Assembly: GCA_019693395.1 (NCBI GenBank)
Contig: JAAMXP010001289.1
Location: 1-37,748, forward strand
DNA length: 37,748 nucleotides
Reading direction: 5' to 3'
Origin: Ettlia oleoabundans
Lineage: Eukaryota > Chlorophyta > Chlorophyceae > Chlamydomonadales
Positions 22,541-33,773 of this stretch are shown piece after piece. The translations under genes were made by a program, and so were the position numbers. Position 1 is the stretch's first letter, and each line of letters starts with the position of its first letter. Below the pieces are notes generated by a model. That model was given only the letters and a program-made list of their open reading frames with translations. It ran no database searches and was not told the DNA's origin.

Positions 22541-24853
22541 TCAAATCACCAGGAATTGTGCGTCCAACACAGCGCCGGCCACCTGCAGCCCAGCAGGATG
22601 ACATGGTGCATTAACAACACATCCCTCCTGTGCAGCAGCAACATCCATCGGAACACGCGCTTGCATACAATAATTGGGGGCGGGCACACCATGTCCTGAT
22701 CTCAAGCTGGCAGCCCTCACCAGAGAAGCCAGAATGGCGATATTGACCAAGGCAAAAATGTGGCTGGTTGCAGGTGGCTCCCTGCAAGCAGGCACGAATA
22801 TGGACAACCGTGAGGCGTTGGCAGCCACTGGTGGACATGCAGTGTGTATCACAGCAGGTGAATAGGTCAACCCCCCCAGCAACATACGGAGATTGACGCC
22901 GCCAGCAACGCCCCATGCACAGGTCCCTTACAGGCTGCTCAAAAGGCGTCATGTGCTCAACTTGCGAGCTGTGCATATGCGATAGCGAGGTGGGCATACC
23001 TGTGGGTGAAATCGGGCTTGCTGTGAAGCGAGTGCTCCCAGATGGTGGCTGGCACCACAGGCACCACCATGGACTGGCCCAGCGCCAGCATGCTGGCGTT
23101 GGCGGGGGACAGCGAGGCGGCAATCTCCGCCAGGGCAGCAGCCGTCTTGGACATGTAGAGGGAGGCGTTGCTGGGGCCCAGCCGGCTGACGGGGCCGCCG
23201 GTAGCCGCAAACTCATCACCAAGCTCGGCGGCCAGCGCATCCTCATCAACAGGGGCTGCTCTGTGCTCCATTGCAAGCATCGCAAACGGAGACACATAGG
23301 CTGGCGTCTGGACCTTGGGCACGCTGACCGAATGCTTGCCCCCCACACTGCCTTGCAGGGACACCGACAGCCCGCCGCTGCTTTGCATTGTTGTGTTGGT
23401 GGCTGAGGCCGTGTCGGCTGCACTGTCTGCCACAGGGGGAGCAGTGGGCGCAGCGGGGGCACTGGCCACAGCGGGAGCACTGGCCGCTGCATTGGCGGCG
23501 CCATCCGCCTCGGGGCCCTCTTCCAGTGCAGCAACGGACAGATATTCTGTGCTGCCGCTGTACTGGGGCTGGTCGGTCCCATCAGGCTCGGGCTCTTCAA
23601 GTACAGTGGACAAGAAAGGTGGGCTGGCACTGTGCTGGGGCTTGGGCTGGCCGGTGCCATTGGCCTGTTCAAGCGCAGCCACGTCCACAAGAGTGGCGCT
23701 GACGCTCTCCTCTGCCTGGTTTTCGTCGATGCCGGTCAGCTCCGCAAGCTGGGAGAAAGCCCACTTTTGCTTGGCTGCATACAAGCGGTGCAGAGCGGAG
23801 CCATCAGTAAGCAGGCCATGGCAACAGCAGCCAGGGGGGCCACTGCCCACTCATTTGTGCATTGTGTCGCGTGCAGGCTACAACGCACGCATGCATGGCA
23901 GGCTGAAGGGCAGTTCAGGTGCCCTGTCCGCTTCTGCCAGGCAAAAGCCACCCACCTGCATCAGGGGAGCCTGCCTCGCTGATTTGAGCTGTCCTGCCGA
24001 TGCTGGGAAGGCCTTGGCCCACCCCCAAAATAACCGACTGGGCTGCCTGGGGCCCCAGCGGCGAGGCGTTGCCATAGGCATCCAGCATGACTGAGGTGAC
24101 GCTCTGCAGACTGCGCTCTGGGAGAACCACTGAGGTGAGCAGAGCCGACTGCTGCAGCGCCAGCTGCCGGCGCTGGCCCATGCCGACGCGCCCAATGCGG
24201 GGGCTCACAGAACTCGTCGAGTTGGTGGGCTGGTCGCCGATATCCATCTCAGATGGCAGGGCCCCGGGAGGCACGCTGCCGTCTGCTGTGACCACCACGC
24301 CCCTGAGCCCCCCATTGGCTGCGGTGGGGGACACATCCATGCTTGGCCTGAACATGGTACTGGTGCGGCCGTTGCCGGACCCGCTGAGCGGCATGAAGGA
24401 GCGGTTTCGTGAAGGCGAGGCCCCCAGTTCCAAGGTTGAGTTCTGGAATTGCTTGCTACCCAAAGGGTCGGGGCTCCTTACATTCAAGGTTGGTGTTCGC
24501 CGCGTGGACATCATGCGTGACATTCCGCTGAGCATCCGAGACATCGCTCGCTGCGGCTTGGGGCTTGTGGGCTCCGGGTTGGCTGGCTGCCAGGCAATCT
24601 TCCAGCCGCTCTCTGTTTCCACCCTGCGGCAATCAAAACACCAAAGCGCCAAGCTGTGCAGCCGGAACAATTCTGATGGTGCAGAATGCCACGCTTGCAT
24701 TCGAGACGGGTGCGGCGGCTGCATTGAAGACTGCACCTGTCACAGGGCACAATGACATGCAGGGGTAAATTGTTAACCTGGCCTGACGGCAGGCACCACG
24801 TACCTCGGGAACAGGGTCTGGACAGGTGGAAAGATGCAGAGCAGTCCAAGCAT
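22541..24853 (-). CDS. Unrecognised low-complexity protein with C-terminal membrane segment
   Basis: Five exons: 24853-24804, 24623-23956, 23774-23000, 22781-22721 and 22582-22541 (TGA). Phases agree and give 531 residues if ATG 24853 is the start. It opens with a hydrophobic stretch (MLGLLCIFPPVQTLFPR), then VETESGWKIAW. A Ser/Pro/Met-rich segment follows (RMLSGMSRMMSTRRTPT...), then a charged helix (AKQKWAFSQLAELTGIDENQ), a long Ala/Pro/Glu-rich stretch and an Ala-rich helical part. It ends with FALVNIAILASLVAGAVL, one probable membrane segment. No domain recognised. It lies only 82 bp beyond the stop of the GT2 gene on the same strand. The first exon has a good acceptor (TTGTAG), so it could instead be spliced to the GT2 gene as a C-terminal extension, but the phases I found do not match. 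Codon use and exon quality look real. Confidence 0.6.
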
Positions 24854-24934
24854 CCTACAACATCATAGCCAGAGAAAGTACATGTATGTGTTAGCTAGCT
24901 CTATAATACAAAGTGGGCAGCCGCATGAATCGGC

Positions 24935-27900
24935 CTAATTTTGGTCTTCTACCTTAGCATAAGGCCGCGCTGTCCCGCCCGAGGGAGGGAGCAGCCTTAG
25001 CCTTAGCATGCCCAGCACAGCACTGCAACACACTGCCAATGATATGAGTGCTCCCTGCCCATCAGCCTTGCATGCACCAATCACATCACAGGATTGGTTC
25101 GATGCATAGATGCGCCCTTGCACGGTTGCGCAAGCTTGGGGAGGTTTCAGGCTGCAGCAGATGGCTTCATAGTTGTTGTTCATCTGCTGGTCTAATGCCA
25201 ATGTTCATGAGCCGCTCCCTCACCCACCCAGTCGACTTGTTTAACCAAGGCAACTGCACTCACCCCCAGCACATTGCCGCCAACAGCAGCATGATCCGTC
25301 CAGCGCTGCACCACACGGAGGCAGTGGGGTGGCTGGGTGCATCTTGCAGGCTTTGGGTGCATATGCTGGCACAAGCATAACACTGTTGCATGGCAAACCG
25401 GTGATGAAAGCAGTCACCCGCATGATGCTACGGGTGCGGTAATGTGTGGGCTAGCCAAGAGGAGTCTAGATACTCACGTGTAATAGCCAAGGGCTGCGGT
25501 CACAATGAAGTAGATGGTGCCGGCCGTAAAGGCCACAATGTACGTTATGTGAGGCCACGTCACGCGCAGCCCTGCCTTGAGCGCATCCCACTTGGCGTTC
25601 TCGTCGGCAGTCTTGTCCTTCTTTGTGACCTGTAACAGAAAAAGGAGGAAGAGATGACGGCAGACAAGCAAGGGATTGCAAACAGGCTTGCCCTCAAAAG
25701 ACAGGGCTGCCACAGCCGCACTCCCACAAGCCAGCAAGCATTTTGACCAACCAACCAAAAGAGTTGCTTACCACAAAGGTAATCTCAAACTTGAAAAGGC
25801 GCTTGACGATAGCGTTTTCTGCCACAAGGACCTTCCAGATAGCCAGCAGCTGGTTGGGTGCTCCCCAGACCCACATCTGCATGCACACAATCAGCATCCA
25901 GGATTTCGCAGGGCAGGCGATGCTTCTTGTGTTGAGAAAACCAGGAACTTTAGAACAAAATGGGTTTCAGTCCAATACGTACATTGTTTTCGGTCGAGTC
26001 AGCTGGCCGCTTGGCCAAATGCAGCCCCGCGGAGGTCTCAGACAAATCGCACCTGACTGCCACGCCACAGCTCCTGCAACCCGCCCTCTGTTCTGCAGTG
26101 AAGCACGGTACGCTCGATGAGGCAAGGCTAGTACAGAGCAGATCAGCTATGAAGTTGGGGCTGCACAGGCACTGCTGGCTTCACCTTGCTGACCGCCCAT
26201 GCGCGGCGATGCGCGGTCACCTTAATTGGTGCAGCAAACAGCACGCAGGCGATATGGCAACGAGCATCACCTGTAGTGGAGCAGAATCATCATGACACGG
26301 TTGCAAGCATACCAGGACCCAAAGATGGCCGTGAACTCCCACAGGCTCTCACAAATCTGCGAGTCAAAAACGTGCGTGGGGCTGGTGAGAGGCGTGCGTG
26401 TGGTGCGTGTGGCTCACCACTGCGACTGGTGAGGTAGGCTGTCAACAACAGCAGATCAGCCCAGAAAAAATGCTGTTAACATGCGCGGCATGGTGTGGGC
26501 CTGCAGAGGCTAAGCGCGCAGCGGACGGGAGCGCAGCCGGCATGCTGCTGCACTACTTGCCATGGGTGAGTACTCCACAAAGAGGTAAATGACTGGCACG
26601 ACCAGCATCATCACTGCAACAAAGGCAGGTGATAAACCAGGTGGTGAGAAGCCATCATTCAATATGCGTTCGTTCTCATGTATTGGATGTATTGGGGTGG
26701 GGTGGGTGGGTGCGTGAAGGCAAGCCGACAAAAACCGTTCGACGCCACGTCATTTGTACCGCCACCTACCAGTTGTGATAGATAGGTAGTTGTGCGCGGC
26801 TGCCTCAAAGTACAGAATTGACTGGCTGAAGGAGAGTCCGGGCTGCAAGAGCAGGATGGATTTGTCAACACTCATTCGCACTGCACAGCCTCCGCTAAAA
26901 ACAAACGACTTGTGGACTGCCTAAAGGGCAAATGCTGGTCCTTGTGAGCAGGCGCAGGCTTTTCCCAACTGGGGCTTTGCTATGTAAATATTGGTGTCCA
27001 TGGTGGTGGTGGTGGGCAGGTGTCATGCCAGACACTCGCTGCAACCACCCATACAGGCTTCTTTGCCTGCCTGGACTGCAATTTGGTTGCTCACCAGTCG
27101 CAGCGGGTTGGCGTTCATCAGGATCTGCAGCGCGCCCATGGACCACCGCAGGCGCTGGCCAAACACATCCGGGATGTCGTCTGGCGCCAGCCCATACGAC
27201 AGCCGCTCGTTCAAGAACCTGGACTTGCAACAAGGTGGAGAACGCAAAGAACACGGTGGGGTAAGCAGATTATGCAGGCGTTGTGGATGGCAGCATCATG
27301 TGGGTGCAGCATGCAATCAGCGGCGTATGGTCAAAACCGTCTTGCTGCTACAGCACTCCAGTGGGGACTCTGGGCATACGCAAGCATGAATGTGTCTGCC
27401 TCCCCTGGTACCCAAGCTCACATGGTGGCATGTCCCGCACTCAGCAGTGCCATCGCAGTGTTGTAATCCTCTGCAAACACAGGCAGGTGGGCTCTGGGTG
27501 ATGGAAACCTGGTGACACATGTGGTGAATGGTGCCCTTGCCAGCTATGAAACTTGGCTGCCTGGCTAGACTGGCTGGCATGCAATCAATCGCATCAACCA
27601 TGCAGTGGAGGACGTTGAGAGATAATGCACGCGGTACCTGTGATCGAGCCATAGCTTTGCCCGCCCATGCTGACCAAAATGTCGCGACGGAAAACCACTC
27701 CAGTGCCGCAGCATGGACAGCCCCCAACGCCGTCTCTGCCTTGTAACATCTGTAGGAATGGCATGGATGACGCCTTAATTTCGCTGTAGATACACGACAA
27801 TACAAGCAAGACATCGTTGTAATCAACACTAACAGGTGCAGATGTTCCAACAGCGCTCACCGGTCCGTAGAAGAAGCGGGCGCAGTGAACCTGCAAAGAC

Positions 27901-30900
27901 ACATGATGGCACTATATTAAACTGAAACTGGCGGCAGGGCGACAGCAGGGGGATTGTGCCGCGATGAGCAAAGCAGAATCGTGATTGAAAGCTGTGGCCT
28001 GTAGTGCCATGGCATGGCAGATAGCAGTTCCAACAAAACACGCACCATAGGGTCGGTAGGAGCCACATTGTAGAAATCCTGCAGGGCAGCGGGCAGAAAG
28101 CCAGGAGCAGCGTGTCACCAGCAATGATGCTGAAAATGCTGCATTACTATATATACATGCATTTGCATGCCAGCGGGGGCCAAGGTATGGCAAGCTGCAA
28201 TGCCCCGAAATACGAGATAACATTGTTACTATGTGCAGCGGAACCCTCCGCGCACCTGCGGGGTCTGCAAAAATGCCGCCCTTTCCTTCACTACCCATGC
28301 ATCAGTGCCCTCCTCTCCAGGTTCCCGCTTGCGGTAGAAATGGCCCAGCATGCGATCCAGGATATCCGGGTGCACGATCTGCACTTGAGTAGGGGCATAG
28401 AGTGTTCCGGCTGTGATGCTGAGTGCAGGCAAGCAGCAAGCTGCAGCCTTGTTTGGCATAAACATCCGTCTACCAGGACCTCGGCTTTACAACAACTTAG
28501 GTTCCAAAGCTGCAGTGACGCAGCTCACCCACCATGTCGCAATCAAGCACCAAGATGAACTCGCCCTGCAGGGCACGGAACTTAGTGCTCAAACTTAACA
28601 GGTCGTACAAGGCAAACGCTCTGCAATGGCACACACACAACAAGCGCAACACACAACAAGCGCAACATGAGCATTTGTCCAGGAGAGCCACACAATTTCA
28701 TCATCAGGAAGAAAGCGCGCGCGGCAAGAAAATACATACCTTGCCAACCCCTTCCTTGAGCAAGCAGCTGTTGATATTGCCCGCCTTTGCATGGTGTGGG
28801 ACTCCCTTGACTTTCTGCCGAGCAACGTAGCAAATGTTGGCCTCGCGCTGCAATGCAATGATAAGACGGGGGCAGGCCAGCACCGCTACTTCATTCCCAG
28901 CCATGAGTTATATATGACCCCCAAAAAACCATGCATAGCGCCATTCCAAGCTGCGACCTGCACAAACCGAATTGGCCAGCATACCAATGACATACCTTCA
29001 TGTGGCGGCATTGGAACTGCAGGCGGCGCACGAGGCTGGCCATTTCGAGGCGGGACCCGTCGTCCAGAATGTGCACGGTGGATTTGGAGGTTGGCCAGTT
29101 CATGTTGAGGGTGGCAATGGCAGTAGGCTCCACCACGTCCGGCGGCTCGCTGTATGTGCAAATGTAGATCTGCGTACCAGAGTACGATATCAAGTAAAGG
29201 TAAGGAAAGAAGCATATTAGATGACCCCTTGAATAATACCACAGATACCAAACCCGAACATGCGCAAACGCGAACACAACATGAATCGAAAAAGCAAGGG
29301 GCGGAGAGCAACGCCCCGGATCAGCAGGCACACCAGCAGGCACAGCAGGCAGAAGAGACGGGGTGCTGGAGGACGGTGATTAGCGGCGCCAGACTTACAT
29401 CACAATGGGGAAGCTTGTCTGCATCCAGCATTTCATGCATGTGCCGCATGGGGCGGTCCACCTGCGACGACGCCAGCAGAATGGTCAAAGAGGTGAGCTG
29501 ACAGGCAGGGATTGTACAAAGCAGAAGCCGGCCGTGCACTTCCATATGCTGTGCTGTGGTGAGATGTGCTGTGCTGTGCTGTGCTGTGATGCTGGTGACG
29601 GCGGTCACACATGCAGGCTGCAAGCGATATAGGATGCACATGATTGATGAACAAGAAAATAGCAACTTGTCCGCGACATACAGTAGTGCCTCACCATGTA
29701 GAAGAGCCCCGTGATGAAGGAGAAGGAGAGGCAGTAGGCAGAAAATTCGGCCAGCCACCAGGGCATGGAGTAGAAGTAGCCCCATCCCGGCTGAAGGGTC
29801 CTCAGTGCACGCCACGCCAGGTAGAAGCCACCCAGCACCTGCATGACCACATGGCAAGGACTTCTCTAATAAGTTGCAACCCATAATGATGCTATCTCGA
29901 TGACATGGGGTAGTTTTGGCATAATTTCGAAATAATGTGGCGAATACTGCTGAACCCTTGTCATATCAATGCAGGGCAGCCACCGCACACCTCCGTGAGG
30001 ATCGCTATCGGACGGAAGTACTTCACCTCTGGCCTCGGCACTGTGCCTGCATGAGAGGCGGGATATGCCACTGTATGCCTATGACAGAAGACGTGGGCCA
30101 TCTCTTCCCAGGCTATGTATCTGGCAACAGCAGGGGTTGCAGCACGGGTCCTCAGGATTGACGCCATGCACAATGCTGACCAACCTGGCCTTCCATAGCC
30201 CTCAAATTCACGCTTCGCCAGCTTTTTGGCTGCCTTGAGCTTGTCAGCAGCAGACGTAGCTGCAAAATGAATGCGAGGGAGGGTGCTGTTAGGGTCACAG
30301 TTGCGGCAGCCCAGCATGCTCGGTAGGCTGGCGGCGTGAGTGTGCAGGTGGGGCAGTCGGGCTGGCTTACTGCGTGGCGGGCTGTGTAAGCAGAGCACCT
30401 GTTCCATTGGAGCCGTCCACGGTCTTAGTGGCAAGGCTGATAGCCGGCTTGTACTTCTCGTACATGGCCTGGCGCTGCGGCACCTCCTGTTTGCCCTCTG
30501 CCACGGCCTGGAGCTGGCTGGCCAGTTCCTTGTGGCCTGCCTTGGTTGCCACATCTGCCGGCGTGGCACCTGCAAAGCAGCACAGTGCAGTGCAAAAGGC
30601 ATGGCGGTGGTTACGAGGCCACGAGGCTGCTTGATGCGTCTTTACAAATGCCACCAAGGTCTTAACAGCATCGCGTCAAAGCGCAGACGCCCAAAAAAGT
30701 GCATGTGGCTTGTCCAAGCTAATTGCAGCCCAACACAGCAGCCTTGCCACCACTTACCGAGAGCGTTCTTCGCAGCCGCATCAGAACCATACGCCAGCAG
30801 CACTCGAGCAGTCTCCGCGCAGCCCTTGCCTGCTGCGTAGTGCAGAACGGTGTCGCGCCAACTATCTTCCTTGAGCTTGTTGATGTCTGCGCCGTGCTCC

Positions 30901-31238
30901 AACAACCACACACAGGCAGCTGCCTGCCCTTGAGCGGCTGCTGCCATTAGTGCGGTCCAGCCAACCACATCAGCATCCACCCGGAAGCCAGGCAGCACGC
31001 TAAGGAGCTCCATGTCGGCAATCCTGCCACGTGCTGCTGCCAGGCGAAAGGCTCCCGCGTCCGTTTCAGGCATGCGCCCCCTCCCTGCCAGCCATTTGCG
31101 CCACTGGAAGTACAGCAGGGCCAGCGCCACTCCGCCAACTGCTGCCGCCAACAGGATGACTCCATTCAGGTCAATGAGCAACCCTCCCAGGTACAAGGGG
31201 CGGCCCACTCGATAGTCTGCGGTATCAGCCACCGCCAT
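24935..31238 (-). CDS. Ankyrin-repeat/cellulose-synthase-type glycosyltransferase (GT2) fusion
   Basis: Twenty-three exons from ATG 31238 to TAG 24935; total 2619 nt, 872 residues, phases consistent throughout. Exons: 31238-30758, 30569-30399, 30259-30185, 30046-29991, 29838-29695, 29461-29399, 29169-28996, 28847-28740, 28580-28533, 28378-28256, 28078-28046, 27890-27861, 27749-27638, 27470-27422, 27218-27095, 26842-26770, 26613-26561, 26356-26271, 26092-26053, 25876-25772, 25629-25478, 25365-25264, 25151-24935. Residues 18-42 form a membrane anchor and about 62-180 form ankyrin repeats (DADVVGWTALMAAAAQG, DTVLHYAAGKGC). About 262-310 is a membrane pair. The processive GT2 domain follows with LDDG (365-368), DCD (437-439), TED (539-541) and QRLRW (577-581), all catalytic motifs intact. 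Several membrane segments and F-x-V-TKKD then follow, as in BcsA-type synthases. No PilZ domain is seen. Likely a beta-glucan (cellulose-like) synthase; the product is not provable here. Weak points are the acceptor at 28581 (TAAG) and the GC donor after 26561. Confidence 0.85.
28632..28666. repeat. Two-copy 16-bp direct repeat in a GT2 intron
   Basis: CAAGCGCAAC flanked by ACACACAA occurs at 28641 and again at 28657, period 16, within the intron between the exons ending at 28740 and starting at 28580. Confidence 0.75.
29548..29592. repeat. CTGTG pentanucleotide microsatellite in a GT2 intron
   Basis: Repeated TGCTG/CTGTG units with one interruption (GGTGAGATG) lie in the 233-nt intron between the exons 29838-29695 and 29461-29399. 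Confidence 0.8.
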
Positions 31239-32639
31239 TGCTGCATTGCAGGTAGGAAACAAATGGACATGATTAGGACAAGCATGCGCAGGGGATCCAG
31301 TGGTACCCTAGACGTTGGTGGGCATAGTGGGCCCCAGAATGTGACGAATGGTGGGCACCACCAAAAGACTGAAAGAAGATTGCCAGTCTGGGCCAAAGCG
31401 TATGCCAGGCCTGTACCAAACATGTGCCAAAAACCCCTCCGTTGGAATACCCAAGTTTGACACAAGCATAATTACTTGCAGAATGATTTGCGGCAGCTTT
31501 TTCAAACATGGATGGCAAACTCGCCACCTTCCCGGACAGCTTCTCTGCCTGCCTGCCGGGAAGCAGAATGGCGTATTTTTGTATGCGCTCCATCAAGGGC
31601 GTTTACGTCCACAGACAGTGCTTTCACTTCCACTAAAGGGAAAGCATAACAGTTCTTGTAGACAGCAGCTGAAAGCGTGGGTTTCAGCAGCAGCGTGGAG
31701 CGACCTCCCGCCGTGCGCTGCACAGCGGCGCTGGCAGCAGCGGCAGTGCCAGCAGTCTCATGGGTGCCAGCAATCGATGAGCCGCAGCTAGGCCAGCACT
31801 TACCGCCGAATGCGCCACGTAATGCACTCTTGGCGTCAAGGGAGTGAGAATACCCTAAGCCACGAGCACCCGAGCACCTGCCTTCACTCCGACCCACACC
31901 CGCCTCGGCCGCGAGAGTTTTACGCCCACAGGGCAGCTTCAACACACTCGCCCTGCTTACCATTCGCAAGCGCGCCTCGCGGTGTGCGATCCAAGTGACC
32001 CCCTCCAGCTGAAGGGTTAACCCGAAGAAGGCTGACGCCTTAGCACTGGCAATGGAACCTGGGAACAAACACAATGATAGGCATGGCTAATTTGAAGGCA
32101 GCCGCTTGGCACCCGCCGAGTGCTCAACGCATCAGGCGCATCAGCCAGGATCCAGACAGATCACCATGTCTCCTTCACCACTCGAGTGGCTCCAAATTAT
32201 GTTACCCGCGAATCAGCGGCCCTGCCGCGCGGAGAGCATGGCGGCCGGGCCGGGTCTGCCCTTTCACAACTGGTCTGAGGGCAATGGGCCTGGTAGTGAT
32301 CGCAATGCTGCTCTGCAGGTGGCCTTTGATGGCTCCTGAGGGTTCCACTTACCCCAAAGTTTGCCCCAGCATCACATCCGTTCCTGCCTGTACGGCAATT
32401 GTAGTGAGCCAGGGGGATGTTTTCCGGCGCAACATGCTGACCGACACTGATGTCTCTCCAAGCCAGGCACATGGGGCGATGTTGCGGCCCGACCGTCGAC
32501 GGCGGCGCGACAGCTCTCCGGCGTTACAGAGACGGCACACCAGGCACCAACCCTCTGGCACATCGGTGGCGGCCCAGCCACCACGACGCAGTTGGCAGGC
32601 AGCTCAGCAGGACATAAGCCGGAGTTTAACAGGCGGGCT
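31239..32639. other. Upstream region of the ankyrin-GT2 gene with exon-like fragments
   Basis: There are exon-like minus-strand pieces with good splice signals but no consistent joining. 32435-32353 starts MLRRKTSPWLTTIAVQAG and ends at GTAAGT in phase 2. About 32062-31949 is CCCAG|...SIASAKASAFFGLTLQLEG... ending ATG|GTAAGC and needs phase 1. An open frame ends at 31502. These could be a small separate gene or 5' exons. The frame at ATG 31238 does not need them. I do not call a gene here. Confidence 0.35.
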
Positions 32640-32870
32640 GTAGTGGCGGCGGCGGCGGCGGCGGCACCAGCGGGCGGCGGCGCGGCGGGGCAGCGGTAGC
32701 ACAGCAGCAGCAGCGGGATTAGCGACGGCGCGGGAGCGCGGTAGTGTGACTGCTGAGGCTGGGCACGGTTCCGCAGCGCAGTAGCGGCAGGGCGGCCGCG
32801 GCTGAGCCGCCTGCTGCGGCAGTGGGGAGGATGATAGGGCGGCGGCCGCAAGTGCAGCAGCCGGCTGGGA
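32640..32870. repeat. CGG-rich low-complexity tract
   Basis: A run of GGC units starts at about 32644, followed by further CGG/CAGCAG-rich sequence and almost no ATG. It sits just upstream of membrane family member 5 and looks like a GC-rich promoter or 5' UTR. Confidence 0.75.
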
Positions 32871-32882
32871 AGCGATGGCGGA

Positions 32883-33773
32883 TTGATCCTGGCTGATCTG
32901 CGCCTTGTTCTGAATTATATTTTGGGAGCCAGGGGCCCTGCGAATCCCGTTCCTCCCTGTGCGGCCGTGGTACAAATCACGCTTCTCCGTATTTTGTTCT
33001 TCTTGTGGTTTGCGCAACGAATCCTGGTCCTGCTGGCCACCTCTTTGCCGGGATCCAGCCTCTTCTCCCAACCAACCACCCCCCAACTGTTTGCCTTTGG
33101 GCTGTGCACCAATGTGCTCGAGACGCTGGCGCGGCCGGTGAGTAGTGGGGAGTCAAGGGTCAGCTGTTCCTTCTTTTTCTCTCTTGTTTCAAAGTGGGCA
33201 AGTACAAACATTCGCCTGCCTGCCCGCCCGCCTGCCTGCCTGCCTGCAGATGCGCTTGCACCTGCAGCTCCTCAGCTCCTTGGTCACCTACTGCCTCACC
33301 CTGGCCCTCATGGACCTGCACCCAAAGGGCTCACACGGCCACGCTCTTGTCACACGTGAGCCCCCCACAGCCGCCAACTTGCTCTACAAATGCCACTTAA
33401 CGCCTGTGGCCTTGCCCGTCAGTGCTGCTGCTGCTGCCTGCGGGTTTGACTTGCAGGTTGGCTGTTTCCGCATTGTTTAGCAGAGGTGGCCACGCGAATG
33501 TTGAACGCCTCCTCATCCTTTGACCACCAACCCACCCCGCCTCTCTGCCGCCTGCCTGCCTGCCTGCTCGCAGCTGAATACCTGCGCCTGCATCTGGCTG
33601 TCACAGTTGTGGCGCCGGTGCTGGTGGCCGCCAGCAGGAGCTACTTGACTCTCCTTGCCTTCCAGTCCCACCTGCGCAACACGGGCTCTGCACTGCGGGT
33701 TGATCTATGCACAACATTGATGACTTGTGCAGTGATGCTGCTGTGCAAATATGCAGCCGTTTCATGCCGTTGA
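32883..33773 (+). CDS. Short membrane protein, probable local family member 5 (start not found)
   Basis: Exons about 32883-33137, 33250-33355 and 33574-33773 (TGA); phases agree (0, then 1). The first frame is open from about 32850 but contains no methionine, so a 5' exon must lie upstream, hidden in the CGG-rich tract, or the gene is decayed. About 186 residues are visible with hydrophobic segments LLRILFFLWFAQRILVLLATSL, LQLLSSLVTYCLTLALMD and LAVTVVAPVLVAASRSY. The last is followed by LTLLAFQSHL, like the proline-segment/FHAHQ arrangement of the other paralogues, but the protein is little more than half their length. An alternative last exon starts at the acceptor CCCACAG before ATGAGC (about 33817) and would end at 33920. 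Function unknown. Confidence 0.45.
33225..33249 (+). repeat. CTGC/CCTG tetranucleotide run at a 3' splice site
   Basis: Repeated CCTG units run directly into the CTGCAG acceptor at 33249. A similar run (CCTGCCTGCCTGCCTGC, about 33551-33567) precedes the next acceptor at 33573. The microsatellite serves as the pyrimidine tract of both introns. Confidence 0.75.

Noticed and set aside
22611..23690. 359-codon minus-strand ORF rich in Trp/Arg/Pro
   Set aside because: It is a shadow frame of the Ala/Pro-rich exon of the gene at 22541-24853. The chosen frame has matching splice phases and more normal composition.
26405..26475. Minus-strand stretch FFWADLLLLTAYLTSRS inside the GT2 gene, with splice-like ends
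   Set aside because: Including it breaks phase with the next exon, and the BcsA-type spacing between YLF and the following membrane helix is already correct without it.
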